This document shows, in pieces, positions 9,467-19,273 of a DNA stretch of 64,000 bases. Origin of the DNA: Agreia sp. COWG. Lineage in GTDB: Bacteria; Actinomycetota; Actinomycetes; Actinomycetales; Microbacteriaceae. The stretch is taken from the NCBI RefSeq assembly GCF_904528075.1, contig NZ_LR882035.1:2356001-2420000 (forward strand), in the 5' to 3' direction. A model generated the notes under the pieces. The model saw nothing but the letters and a program-made list of their open reading frames with translations, did no database searches and had not been told where the DNA came from. Made by a program: the position numbers and the translations under genes. How positions within the stretch are numbered: the first letter of the stretch is position 1; each line of letters opens with the position of its first letter.

Positions 9467-9506
9467 GAGAGGCCTCCTCGCCTTGGGATAGGTACTGATT
9501 TTTACG

Positions 9507-10625
9507 CTAATGCGTGAGGTACGGGGCCACAACCACTTCGATGCGCTGGAACTCCTTGAGGTCGGAGTAGCCGGTCGTCGCCATCGACCTACGCAGGGCG
9601 CCCATGAGGTTCGCCGTTCCATCGGCAACGGGCGACGGGCCGTTCAAGATCTCGTCGAGCGGAGCGACCTGGCCCACGTGAACGCGGTTTCCCCGCGGAA
9701 GCTGCGTGTGGTGGGCCTCGCTGCCCCAGTGGTATCCGCCACCCGGCGCATCGGTGGCCCTCGCGAGTGCGGTACCGAGCATCACGGCGTCGGCGCCGAC
9801 AGAAATGGCCTTCACGATGTCACCCGAGGTTCCGAGGCCACCGTCGGCGATCACGTGCACGTAGCGTCCGCCCGACTCGTCCATATAGTCGCGGCGAGCG
9901 CCGGCGACATCGGCGACGGCCGTGGCCATCGGCGCATGGATGCCCAGGGTCGCGCGGGTGGTCGATGCGGCTCCGCCGCCGAACCCCACCAGAACGCCGG
10001 CGGCTCCGGTGCGCATCAGGTGCAGCGCGGCCGTGTAGGTCGCTGCCCCGCCGACGATGACGGGAACGTCGAGCTCGTAGATGAACTTCTTCAGGTTGAG
10101 CGGCTCCGTGTTCTTCGACACGTGTTCCGCCGACACCGTGGTGCCGCGAATGACGAAGAGGTCGACGCCGGCCGCCACGACCGTCTCGTAGAGCTCCTGG
10201 GTGCGCTGCGGCGACAGGGCCGCGGCCACGGTGACGCCGGCGGCGCGGATCTCGGCGAGCCTCGCGGTGACGAGCTCGGGCTTGATGGGCTCGGCGTAGA
10301 TCTCGCGCATGCGGGCCGTCGCGGTATCAGGCGCCAGGCTGCGGATCTCCTCGAGCAGCGGCTCGGGGTTCTCGTAGCGAGTCCACACGCCCTCGAGGTC
10401 GAGCACGCCGAGGCCGCCGAGCTGGCCCATGCGGATCGCCGTCGCAGGAGACACGACGGAGTCCATCGGTGCAGCCAGCACCGGGATGTCGAAGTGGTAG
10501 GCGTCGATGGTCCAGTTGATGGACACATCATGCGGATCACGGGTGCGCCTCGAGGGCACGACCGCGATGTCGTCGAAAGCGTAGACACGACGGCCCCGCT
10601 TGTTCCGGCCGATTTCGATTTCCAT
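9507..10625 (-). CDS. guaB3: GuaB3 family IMP dehydrogenase-related protein
   Basis: A 372-residue (beta/alpha)8 barrel of the IMPDH/GMP reductase superfamily without CBS domains. Actinobacteria often carry it beside guaB. The phosphate-binding region VIADGGLGTSGDIVKAI is intact. The loop that carries the catalytic cysteine in IMPDH (GPGSICTTR) reads GGGAASTTR, so Ser221 occupies the cysteine position. Activity therefore cannot be assumed. The start is ATG at 10625; GTG at 10631 or TTG at 10640 in frame are alternatives. It lies between guaB and glpD on the same strand. Confidence 0.9.
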   Translation of the reverse strand: MEIEIGRNKRGRRVYAFDDIAVVPSRRTRDPHDVSINWTIDAYHFDIPVLAAPMDSVVSPATAIRMGQLGGLGVLDLEGVWTRYENPEPLLEEIRSLAPDTATARMREIYAEPIKPELVTARLAEIRAAGVTVAAALSPQRTQELYETVVAAGVDLFVIRGTTVSAEHVSKNTEPLNLKKFIYELDVPVIVGGAATYTAALHLMRTGAAGVLVGFGGGAASTTRATLGIHAPMATAVADVAGARRDYMDESGGRYVHVIADGGLGTSGDIVKAISVGADAVMLGTALARATDAPGGGYHWGSEAHHTQLPRGNRVHVGQVAPLDEILNGPSPVADGTANLMGALRRSMATTGYSDLKEFQRIEVVVAPYLTH

Positions 10626-10694
10626 ACTCACGGGAATCAAGCCTACCGGTCGCCCGCGCCCCGAGCCGGTCGAGGGCTCACGGCGACGTCCGCA

Positions 10695-12230
<1,536 letters not shown>

Positions 12231-12278
12231 TCAAGAGTAACGGTTAGGCGGTGGGGTTATTCCGGTGTAAAAAGAACC

Positions 12279-12330
12279 AGCGCCCGCTGCGTTGGTTGTG
12301 TTCGAAACATGGAGGCAACAAACGGGCGCT
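12279..12330. promoter_or_regulatory. Inverted repeat in the guaB-livH intergenic region
   Basis: AGCGCCCG (12279-12286) and CGGGCGCT (12323-12330) form perfect 8-bp arms. An inner GTTG/CAAC pair and a central TTCGAA-containing segment lie between them. It sits between the divergent guaB and livH starts and could be an operator or a 5' UTR hairpin. Confidence 0.4.
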
Positions 12331-12405
12331 ATGTTCTAGCAACGTCGCTCGACCATAGATTCGGAGCCTGGGATGACACCGAGGCTTCCCACAGGAGGTG
12401 CACCC

Positions 12406-13827
12406 TTGCTCGCTGGCATTAGACCCGGGCAGTCGGCTCGATTGATCGCGATGCTCATCGCGTTCGTCGTTCTCTGTCTATCCGTCGCCCTCGGAGGATC
12501 CGCCGTCGGCGCGTCCGCCGCGGAGACCACAGTTTCCACGTCCACCACGTCCGAGCAGTCGATCCTGGTGTGGGTGAGAACGGATGCCGACAAGGTCGGT
12601 GTCGCGAATGTCTCCGTCACGGTCGACGGCGACAGCGGCACCGTCACCGGCGTCACTGGCGCCGACGGCAAGGCCGTCGTCCCGGTGCCCGAACCCGGCA
12701 CCTTCACGGTCACCATCGACGAAGACGCGCTGCCGGCCGGGACCGGCTACCCGCGGCCCTCGACCAATCCCGCCACGGTCGAGGTGTACGAGGGCAACAC
12801 CGAGGTGCCGGCCATCTTCTTCCTCTCGCCCGACAACGCGAAGGGTGCCACCGCAGCACCCACCACCGAGGCGACGACTCCGGCGACTCCGGCGCCCGGT
12901 GGCACCGATGAGACGGGCACCACGACGGCACCCGTCACGGCCGATACGTTCTGGTTGCGATTCTGGCCCCAGCTCGTGACCGGCCTGATCTTCGGACTGC
13001 TCATAGCCCTCGCCGCGATCGGCGCCTCGCTCATCTATGGCACGACCGGCCTCAACAACTTCGCCCACGGTGAGCTGGTGACGTTCGGCGCGTTGATGGC
13101 CTACTTCTTCTCGGGGATCCTCGGGCTGCCGGCGGTGATCGCGATTCCCATCGCGATGATCCTCGGCGGGCTCTTCGGCTGGGCTCAGGACGCCGGAATC
13201 TGGCGACCGCTGCGCAAGCGCGGACTCGGCCTGATCCCGATGATGATCGTCACCATCGGGCTCTCCCTCGCCCTTCGCTACACGTTCGTTCTGCTCTTCG
13301 GCCCCGACCGTCTGACGCTCCCCAACAGCACCAAGCCGTTCCTCGTGATCGGCTCCGTGAGCCTCAAGTTCACCGACGTGGCCGGCGCGGTCATCGCGAT
13401 CGTCGTCATCCTCAGCGTCGCCTTCGTGCTCACGAAGACCAAGATCGGTAAGGCGATGCGTGCCGTGGCCGATAACCGGGCGCTCGCGTCGGCATCCGGC
13501 ATCAACGTGGAACGCGTCATCCGCGTCGTCTGGGTCGGCTCCGGCGCCCTGGCGGCCCTCGCCGGCGTCTACGTCGGCTACTACCAGTCGCTGCGATGGG
13601 ACACTGGCGCATCGATCCTGTTGCTGATCTTCGCGGCGATCACCCTGGGTGGGCTGGGCTCCGCCTATGGTGCCCTTGTCGGTGCCGTGGCCATCGGCCT
13701 CATCATGAACCTGTCGACTCTCTGGATTCCTGAGAACCTCAAGTTCGTCGCCCCACTCGTGCTCATGATCATCATTCTGCTCGTCCGGCCACAGGGCATC
13801 CTGGGCCGCAAAGAGCGAGTCGGCTAG
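12406..13827 (+). CDS. livH: Branched-chain amino acid ABC transporter permease with exported N-terminal domain
   Basis: From about residue 185 on this is a LivH permease (motif ASLIYGTTGLNNFAHGELVTFGA) with about eight transmembrane segments; a typical LivH is about 290-300 aa. Before it come a signal-peptide-like segment (about residues 1-38, ending ASA-AE), a beta-rich domain of about 90 residues resembling CNA-B/carboxypeptidase-regulatory Ig-like folds (TVTGVTGADGKAVVPVPEPG), and a Thr/Pro/Ala-rich linker of about 40 residues. The start chosen is TTG at 12406, with AGGAGGTG 5 nt upstream. The ATG at 12373 has no such site. It begins livHMGF. Confidence 0.92.
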   Translation: MLAGIRPGQSARLIAMLIAFVVLCLSVALGGSAVGASAAETTVSTSTTSEQSILVWVRTDADKVGVANVSVTVDGDSGTVTGVTGADGKAVVPVPEPGTFTVTIDEDALPAGTGYPRPSTNPATVEVYEGNTEVPAIFFLSPDNAKGATAAPTTEATTPATPAPGGTDETGTTTAPVTADTFWLRFWPQLVTGLIFGLLIALAAIGASLIYGTTGLNNFAHGELVTFGALMAYFFSGILGLPAVIAIPIAMILGGLFGWAQDAGIWRPLRKRGLGLIPMMIVTIGLSLALRYTFVLLFGPDRLTLPNSTKPFLVIGSVSLKFTDVAGAVIAIVVILSVAFVLTKTKIGKAMRAVADNRALASASGINVERVIRVVWVGSGALAALAGVYVGYYQSLRWDTGASILLLIFAAITLGGLGSAYGALVGAVAIGLIMNLSTLWIPENLKFVAPLVLMIIILLVRPQGILGRKERVG

Positions 13828-13838
13828 GGAAGGTCCCC

Positions 13839-14816
13839 ATGAACGGCAATTTCATCTGGCTCGCAATCGGGCAGATCTTCGATCCCACCGTCGCGGCGTA
13901 TGCGTTGGCCACCATCGGTCTCGTCATCCACTTCGGCTTCACCGGCCTGCTGAACTTCGGCCAGGCCGGGTTCATGGCCGTCGGCGGCTACTGCTTCGCC
14001 ATCACCTCGGTGATCTACGACTGGCCGCTCTGGGGGTCGTTCCTCGCGGCCATCGCCGGAGCCACCGTCTTCGCGTTGATCCTCGGAATACCGACCCTGA
14101 GACTCAGGGCCGACTATCTGAGCATCGTGACCATCGCGGCGGCCGAGATCATCCGATTGTCGGTCAAGACACCGGAGTTCTCAGAGGTCACCGGCGGCTC
14201 CGAGGGCATCAACGGTGCGGCGAAGGCATTCAACGCCATCAACCCGCTGCCAGAGGGCCGCTTCGGCATCATGGGAACCCCACTCGTGTACAACCAAGAC
14301 CAGTGGTGGATCCGCATCGTCGGCTGGGGACTCGTCGCCCTCGCCTGTCTCCTCGTGTTCCTCCTGATGCGCAGCCCCTGGGGCCGCGTCATCATGGGCA
14401 TCCGTGAAGACGAAGACGCCGTGCGCTCACTCGGCAAGAACGTCTTCTCGTACAAGATCCAGGCACTGATCCTCGGTGGCGTGCTCGGAGGCCTGGCCGG
14501 GGTGGTGTTCATCCTTCCCCGCTCGCTACAACCAGACAACTACGGCACCCAGCTCACGTTCTTCTTGTACACGATCATGCTGCTCGGTGGGGCGGCGACC
14601 GTGTTCGGCCCCGTGGTGGGTTCCATCATCTTCTGGGTCACCCTGTCCCTCACCGACGGACTCCTCAGCCTCGGCATCGACGCCGGCGTCCTGCCGCTCA
14701 CGACCACGCAGACGGGCCCGATCCGTTTCATCATCGTGGGTGTCGCCCTCATGCTCCTCGTGATCTTCCGACCACAAGGAATCTTCGGCAAGAAGAAGGA
14801 TCTGCATTTTGCCTGA
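13839..14816 (+). CDS. livM: Branched-chain amino acid ABC transporter permease
   Basis: A 325-residue membrane protein with LivM signatures GLLNFGQAGFMAVGGY near the N-terminus and VRSLGKNVFSYKIQALILGGVLGG in the EAA-loop region. It pairs with LivH to form the membrane channel. The ATG follows GGAAGGTCCCC. The gene starts 11 nt after livH and its end overlaps the livG start by 8 nt, so the subunits are co-translated. Confidence 0.94.
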   Translation: MNGNFIWLAIGQIFDPTVAAYALATIGLVIHFGFTGLLNFGQAGFMAVGGYCFAITSVIYDWPLWGSFLAAIAGATVFALILGIPTLRLRADYLSIVTIAAAEIIRLSVKTPEFSEVTGGSEGINGAAKAFNAINPLPEGRFGIMGTPLVYNQDQWWIRIVGWGLVALACLLVFLLMRSPWGRVIMGIREDEDAVRSLGKNVFSYKIQALILGGVLGGLAGVVFILPRSLQPDNYGTQLTFFLYTIMLLGGAATVFGPVVGSIIFWVTLSLTDGLLSLGIDAGVLPLTTTQTGPIRFIIVGVALMLLVIFRPQGIFGKKKDLHFA

Positions 14817-15816
14817 AAAAACTCTCGTATCCGACATCACCGACGACGTGATCGCCCCGGGTGTCAAGAAGAAGGACCCCATCGTCACGGCCCACGGCGT
14901 CAGCCGCCGCTTCGGCGGCCTCACCGCTGTGGATGTGGCCCACCTCGAGATCCCCCGCGGCTCGATCACGGCCCTCATCGGCCCCAACGGCGCGGGCAAG
15001 ACGACGTTCTTCAACCTGCTGACCGGCTTCGACAAGCCGAACACCGGCAACTGGACGTTCAAGGGCAAGAGCCTCGCCGGCGTCCCCGCGTTCAAGGTGT
15101 CCCGAATGGGAATGGTGCGCACGTTCCAGCTCACCAAGGCCCTCGGCGGCATGACGGTGCTCGAGAACATGCGCCTCGGCGCCACGAAGCAGGGTGGTGA
15201 GAACATCTTCGTCTCGCTGTTCAAGCCGCTGTGGAAGGCCAAGGAAGACGAGATCACCGAGCGCGCCATGCAGTTGCTCGCCAAGTTCAAGCTCGATACC
15301 AAGAAAGACGACTACGCGTCGAGCCTCTCCGGCGGCCAGAAGAAGCTCCTCGAGATGGCCCGCGCGCTCATGTCGAGCCCTGAGCTCGTCATGCTCGACG
15401 AACCGATGGCCGGGGTCAACCCGGCTCTGACGCAGTCGCTGCTCGGTCACATCATGAACCTGAAAGACGAGGGCATGACAGTGCTGTTCGTCGAGCACGA
15501 CATGCACATGGTCAACACCATCGCCGACTGGGTGATCGTGATGGCCGAGGGCAAGGTCGTCGCCGAAGGACCGCCATCGACCGTCATGGCCGACCCTGCC
15601 GTGATCGACGCCTACCTGGGTGCGCACCACGCATCCGACCTCGGCACGATCGAGGGCCAGCTCGAGGTGGCAGAAGAGATGCAGTCCGACCTCATCCGCT
15701 CCGAGGTCGAGCACGACGCGGAGGCGGCCGGCCTGAGCGTTCCGGGACACGCAGCACCGCCGATCGACCCGACGCCCGCCAGCACGGCAGCCGTCGATGG
15801 AGAGGAAAGCAAATGA
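14809..15816 (+). CDS. livG: Branched-chain amino acid ABC transporter ATP-binding protein LivG
   Basis: A 335-residue ATPase. Walker A is GPNGAGKTT, the signature LSGGQKKLLEMARALMS, Walker B LVMLDEP, and the H-loop VEHDMHMV. Typical LivG is about 255 aa. This one has about 25 extra N-terminal residues and about 65 extra C-terminal residues (Glu/Ala-rich, then Pro-rich), probably disordered. The start is TTG at 14809, inside the last codons of livM, with AAGAAGGA upstream. Its stop overlaps livF by 4 nt. Confidence 0.93.
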   Translation: MPEKTLVSDITDDVIAPGVKKKDPIVTAHGVSRRFGGLTAVDVAHLEIPRGSITALIGPNGAGKTTFFNLLTGFDKPNTGNWTFKGKSLAGVPAFKVSRMGMVRTFQLTKALGGMTVLENMRLGATKQGGENIFVSLFKPLWKAKEDEITERAMQLLAKFKLDTKKDDYASSLSGGQKKLLEMARALMSSPELVMLDEPMAGVNPALTQSLLGHIMNLKDEGMTVLFVEHDMHMVNTIADWVIVMAEGKVVAEGPPSTVMADPAVIDAYLGAHHASDLGTIEGQLEVAEEMQSDLIRSEVEHDAEAAGLSVPGHAAPPIDPTPASTAAVDGEESK

Positions 15817-16583
15817 GTACCGAGACAGATCGCGTCCTCGTCACCAAGGAGTTGTTCGCCGGCTACGTTCCGGGAGTCAACATCCTCAACGGCTCCAACG
15901 TCTATGTGAAGCGCGGAGAGCTCGTGGGCATCATCGGCCCTAACGGCGCCGGAAAGTCGACACTGCTCAAGGCCATCTTCGGGCTCGTGAACATTCGCAG
16001 CGGAACGGTTGAGCTAAACGGCGAGGACATCACCGGGTTGAAGGCCGACAAGCTGGTCTCCAAGGGTGTGGGTTTCGTTCCCCAGAACAACAACGTCTTC
16101 CCGTCGCTCACGATCGAGGAGAACCTCGAGATGGGCATGTACCAGAAGCCGAAGCTGTTCAAGACCCGGCTGGCTTTCGTCGAAGACCTATTCCCCGAGC
16201 TCTCCAAGCGGTTGAAGCAGCGCGCCGGTTCGCTCTCTGGCGGAGAGAGGCAGATGGTCGCCATGTCCAGGGCCCTCATGATGGATCCGAGCATGCTGCT
16301 CCTCGACGAGCCGAGCGCCGGTCTCTCCCCCATGCGGCAAGACGAGACGTTCGTCAACGTGCAGCGCATCAACCGCGCGGGGGTCTCGATCATGATCGTG
16401 GAGCAGAACGCCCGTCGCGCGCTGCAGATCTGCGACCGCGGCTACGTGCTCGACCAGGGCAAGGACGCCTACGAGGGGCCCGGTCGCGACCTCATGAACG
16501 ACCCGAAGGTCATCGAGCTTTACCTGGGCACCCTGGCCACAACGAACGAGGTCACATCGTCGACGCCGACCGTCGGCGGCTGA
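15813..16583 (+). CDS. livF: Branched-chain amino acid ABC transporter ATP-binding protein LivF
   Basis: A 256-residue ATPase with Walker A GPNGAGKST, signature LSGGERQMVAMSRALM, Walker B MLLLDEPSAGLSP and VEQNARRAL. It forms the ATPase heterodimer with LivG. The ATG overlaps the livG stop (ATGA). A strong terminator follows the stop. The substrate-binding protein gene is encoded convergently downstream. Confidence 0.95.
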   Translation: MSTETDRVLVTKELFAGYVPGVNILNGSNVYVKRGELVGIIGPNGAGKSTLLKAIFGLVNIRSGTVELNGEDITGLKADKLVSKGVGFVPQNNNVFPSLTIEENLEMGMYQKPKLFKTRLAFVEDLFPELSKRLKQRAGSLSGGERQMVAMSRALMMDPSMLLLDEPSAGLSPMRQDETFVNVQRINRAGVSIMIVEQNARRALQICDRGYVLDQGKDAYEGPGRDLMNDPKVIELYLGTLATTNEVTSSTPTVGG

Positions 16584-16605
16584 CGCAGGCTGCTCAGCAG
16601 CGCTG

Positions 16606-16642
16606 AAAGGCCCGGCACCCCACTGTGGGGTGCCGGGCCTTT
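16606..16642 (+). terminator. Intrinsic terminator after livF
   Basis: A perfect 17-bp stem begins AAAGGCCCGGCACC, closes on a 3-nt loop (CTG) and ends GGCCTTT. It starts 23 nt after the livF stop. Confidence 0.9.
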
Positions 16643-16710
16643 CGCTTGTCGTCTCCGAGAGTCGTCGTCTCCTCGAGAAGGAGGCCGCCGGGCTAAGCCT
16701 GCACGACGAA

Positions 16711-16736
16711 GGGGCCCGGTCCGAAGACCGAGCCCC
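16711..16736 (-). terminator. Intrinsic terminator after livK
   Basis: On the reverse strand GGGGC-TC-GGTC, a CTTC-type loop, and GACC-GG-GCCCC form a stem interrupted by one internal mismatch pair, followed by TTCGTCGT. It lies about 20 nt past the livK stop. Confidence 0.75.
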
Positions 16737-16757
16737 TCATTGCGTTACGGCTGCTGG

Positions 16758-18023
16758 TTACAGCTTGCCGAAAACCTGCTCCTCGAAGCTGGTCTTGTTA
16801 CCCGTGGCGTACTTGTAGATCGACACGTAGGCCTCGGTCGGGTCACCGTTCTCATCGAAGGTGATCGGTCCGGAGATGCCGTCGTAGTCGATGTCGGTTC
16901 CGTCCTTGATCAGCTTCGCGCAGTCGGCGAACGACTCGCACTTCGTGCCGCCCTCGGAGACCGACTGGAGGTTGGCCTTCAGCGTCGCTCCATCGGTGGC
17001 CTTGCCCTGCAGAGCAGCGAGAGCCAGGAGGGTGGTGGCGTCATAGGACTCGGGAGCGTAGCTGAACACCGTCAGCGGGTCGTTGCCCTGGTCTTTGACG
17101 AGCGCCTGGAGCTTGTCCTGGAGGTCACTCTTGGCCTCGACGCCCGGGTTGGTGAACTGTGCGCCGGCGATGTCGACGTTCGTGTCCTTATCGGTGATGA
17201 CGCCGTAGTTGCCGTCTGCACCGTAGAACTTCGAGAAGTCGAAGCCCTTCGCCGCGAGCTGCTCGGCGATGGTCTTGATCTCGTCGAACGAGATCACGAC
17301 GAGTGCGTCGGGGTTGGTCGCGAGAACGCTCGTGAGGGCCGAGTTGAAGTCGGTCGAGGCCGGCTCGAAGGTCGCCTCAGCGCCGACCTTCGCTCCGCCG
17401 TCTTCGAGGGCCTTCTTCACGTTGGACTCGAGGCCAGTGCCGTAGGCATCGTTCATGTAGAGGATCGAGACGTTGGTCTTGCCGTCTTTCACGATCTTGT
17501 TGCCCAGGATGCGACCCTGCAGAACGTCGGAGGGGGCGGTGCGCCAGTAGTATCCGTCGTCGTCGTAGGTCGTGAAGTCGGGCGAGGTGTTGGCAGGCGA
17601 GATCTGGATGACGCCAGCCTGGGTGACCTGGTCGATGAACGTCTTCGAGACACCCGACGAGGCTGCACCGATGATGGCGGACACGCCATCTGCGAGCAGC
17701 GAGGTCGCCGACTGCGTGGCGATGTCTGTGGTGGTGTCGCCGGAGTCTTTCTGCGTCACATCGACCGTGATGCCGGCCTTGGCATCATTGATGTCTTTCG
17801 CGGCGGCGTCGACGCCCGCGATTTCGGGCGGGCCGAGGGCGGCCAGGGTGCCTGTCTGCGGCAGGATCGATCCGACCTTCAGTGTCAGATCACCGGAGTC
17901 ACCGCCGCTCGTTGACCCGCCGCTCGCGCAGCCGACGAGAACGAGCGCGCTGATTCCCAGAATGGCCGCGCCACTCAGGGTGGTCTTCAGCGACCGGGAA
18001 CCGGTCTTGGCGAATACGCCCAT
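16758..18023 (-). CDS. livK: Branched-chain amino acid ABC transporter substrate-binding lipoprotein
   Basis: A 421-residue Leu/Ile/Val-binding-type protein (periplasmic binding fold I). The N-terminus has a signal with lipobox LVGCASGG (Cys at about residue 32), so it is a membrane-anchored lipoprotein. VGSILPQTGTLAALGPPEIAG begins the mature binding domain, and SPANTSPDF and YDATTLLALAALQG are typical. The ATG follows AAGGAGCATC. It is monocistronic by appearance, with its own promoter at 18084-18112 and terminator, and is convergent with livF. Confidence 0.93.
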   Translation of the reverse strand: MGVFAKTGSRSLKTTLSGAAILGISALVLVGCASGGSTSGGDSGDLTLKVGSILPQTGTLAALGPPEIAGVDAAAKDINDAKAGITVDVTQKDSGDTTTDIATQSATSLLADGVSAIIGAASSGVSKTFIDQVTQAGVIQISPANTSPDFTTYDDDGYYWRTAPSDVLQGRILGNKIVKDGKTNVSILYMNDAYGTGLESNVKKALEDGGAKVGAEATFEPASTDFNSALTSVLATNPDALVVISFDEIKTIAEQLAAKGFDFSKFYGADGNYGVITDKDTNVDIAGAQFTNPGVEAKSDLQDKLQALVKDQGNDPLTVFSYAPESYDATTLLALAALQGKATDGATLKANLQSVSEGGTKCESFADCAKLIKDGTDIDYDGISGPITFDENGDPTEAYVSIYKYATGNKTSFEEQVFGKL

Positions 18024-18083
18024 GATGCTCCTTGAATGTGATTGTTGTGCGATAGACGGCGTGACGATGCCAGCCGTGTTGCA

Positions 18084-18112
18084 AAGCTAATGGCCCAAAG
18101 TCGCACCGACAA
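18084..18112 (-). promoter_or_regulatory. Putative livK promoter
   Basis: On the reverse strand TTGTCG (18107-18112), a 17-nt spacer and TAGCTT (18084-18089). The expected start of transcription leaves a 5' UTR of about 50 nt. Confidence 0.5.
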
Positions 18113-18116
18113 TACA

Positions 18117-18153
18117 TTCCTGTTACAGGCGTGTAACGCGACCCAATCGTTAC
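18117..18153 (-). promoter_or_regulatory. GlnR-like half-site array upstream of the livK promoter
   Basis: Read on the reverse strand: GTAAC (18149-18153), 11 nt, GTTAC (18133-18137), 6 nt, GTAAC (18122-18126), 6 nt, GTATT. The central pair is also the palindrome GTTACA-N4-TGTAAC seen on the forward strand (18122-18137). The 5-N6-5 spacing resembles the actinobacterial GlnR box. It sits just upstream of the -35, an activator position. Confidence 0.4.
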
Positions 18154-18161
18154 TTAGAGCC

Positions 18162-19127
18162 TCAGACCGGCCTCGTTGCGGGTATCCGGTTGCCCCGACC
18201 GGCCCTGACCATGTCGACCGTGAGCACGATGAGGGCCACCCACACCAGGCCGAATCCGACCCAGCGCTCGAAGGGCATGGGCTCGCCCATCACGAAGACG
18301 CCGAACAGGAACTGCAGCACGGGTCCGATGTATTGGATGGTGCCCATATAGACGAGGGGCAGCCGCCGTGCCGCGGAGGCGAACAGCAAGAGGGGGACGG
18401 CGGTGACGACGCCGGCACTCACCATGAGCACGGTGTGAAGCGGCGAAATCGTACCCAGGGTCAGCCCCGTGGTCGCCGCGATCACTCCGAGCTGGATCGA
18501 GGCGACGGGAAGCAGCCACAGGGTCTCGAGGGTCAGGCCCGAGACGGCGTCGACGCGGGGGCCGACCTTCTTCTTGACGAAGCCGTACAAACCGAACGAG
18601 AACGCGAGGATCAGGGATATCCAGGGCACGCTGCCGAATCCCACGGTCAGCACGCCGACCGCGAGCACGCTGATGCCGAGGGCCACCCACTGGGCGATGC
18701 GCAACTTCTCTCGCAGAATAATGACGCCGAGCAGGATCGTGACGATGGGATTGATGAAGTAGCCGAGGGCGGTCTCCACGACCTGGCCGCTCGTGGCCCC
18801 GATCACGTAGGTCTGCCAGTTGACGTAGATCAGCACGCCGGCCAGTCCCATGGTGAAGAGCAGCCTCGGCTGACGCACGATGGCGATGAAGGCGGGCCAG
18901 GCGCGCGTCACCGTGATCAGCAGCGCGCAGAACACCAGCGAGAACAGGATGCGCACGGCCACGATCTCGAAAGGCCCCGACGGCGCGAGCAGCAGGAAGA
19001 AGGCCGGCAGGAACCCCCACATGACATAGGCGCCGACGGCATAAATGATTCCCGATCGGGAGGGGGCCTCATCTCGGCGCTCGGCGGCGATGGAGGAGCT
19101 GACAGAGGGAGCGGGGGGCCGGGACAC
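18162..19127 (-). CDS. rarD: EamA family transporter, RarD type
   Basis: A 321-residue membrane protein of the drug/metabolite superfamily. Ten hydrophobic segments form two EamA repeats. RarD signatures include GIIYAVGAYVMWGFLPAFF near the start, VNWQTYVIGATSGQVVETALGYFINP and AFSFGLYGFVKKK. The substrate is unknown (RarD of E. coli is associated with chloramphenicol sensitivity). The start GTG at 19127 has no ribosome binding site, but TAGCAT lies 7 nt upstream, so it is probably leaderless. Confidence 0.88.
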   Translation of the reverse strand: MSRPPAPSVSSSIAAERRDEAPSRSGIIYAVGAYVMWGFLPAFFLLLAPSGPFEIVAVRILFSLVFCALLITVTRAWPAFIAIVRQPRLLFTMGLAGVLIYVNWQTYVIGATSGQVVETALGYFINPIVTILLGVIILREKLRIAQWVALGISVLAVGVLTVGFGSVPWISLILAFSFGLYGFVKKKVGPRVDAVSGLTLETLWLLPVASIQLGVIAATTGLTLGTISPLHTVLMVSAGVVTAVPLLLFASAARRLPLVYMGTIQYIGPVLQFLFGVFVMGEPMPFERWVGFGLVWVALIVLTVDMVRAGRGNRIPATRPV

Positions 19128-19134
19128 CCAAGGA

Positions 19135-19140
19135 ATGCTA
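19135..19140 (-). promoter_or_regulatory. Putative leaderless -10 box of rarD
   Basis: TAGCAT on the reverse strand, 7 nt before the GTG start, with no Shine-Dalgarno between. Confidence 0.4.
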
Positions 19141-19178
19141 CTCGCGACGCGAGTTCGCGCGGCCGGCCGCAGACGCAG

Positions 19179-19211
19179 AAAGACCCGGATGGCAGGGCCA
19201 CCCGGGTCTTT
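19179..19211 (-). terminator. Intrinsic terminator between groES and rarD
   Basis: AAAGACCCGG and CCGGGTCTTT are perfect 10-bp arms around a 13-nt loop. The A-rich/T-rich ends allow termination on either strand. It lies 63 nt past the groES stop and before the rarD start region. Confidence 0.75.
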
Positions 19212-19273
19212 GACTGTTTTCGGCCGGCAGACTCGAATTTCTTCGGGGCCGGACCGAGATTATGAAGCGATGC

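Noticed and set aside
7367..9517. A 716-codon open frame on the forward strand opposite glpD, and similar long antisense frames elsewhere (for example 9510-12215 opposite guaB3 and guaB).
   Set aside because: Long antisense frames are expected in high-GC genes with strong third-position bias. The translations are Arg/Asp/His-rich with no family motifs, while the opposite strand encodes clear enzymes.
12309..12422. A 37-codon ATG frame overlapping the livH start, considered as a leader peptide.
   Set aside because: No run of Leu/Ile/Val codons, no ribosome binding site, and it overlaps the well-supported livH TTG start with AGGAGGTG.
19212..19273. A tRNA-like stretch between groES and rarD containing ATTCGAGTC on the reverse strand.
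   Set aside because: The flanking bases cannot form a 5-bp T stem and no acceptor, D or anticodon stems fit.
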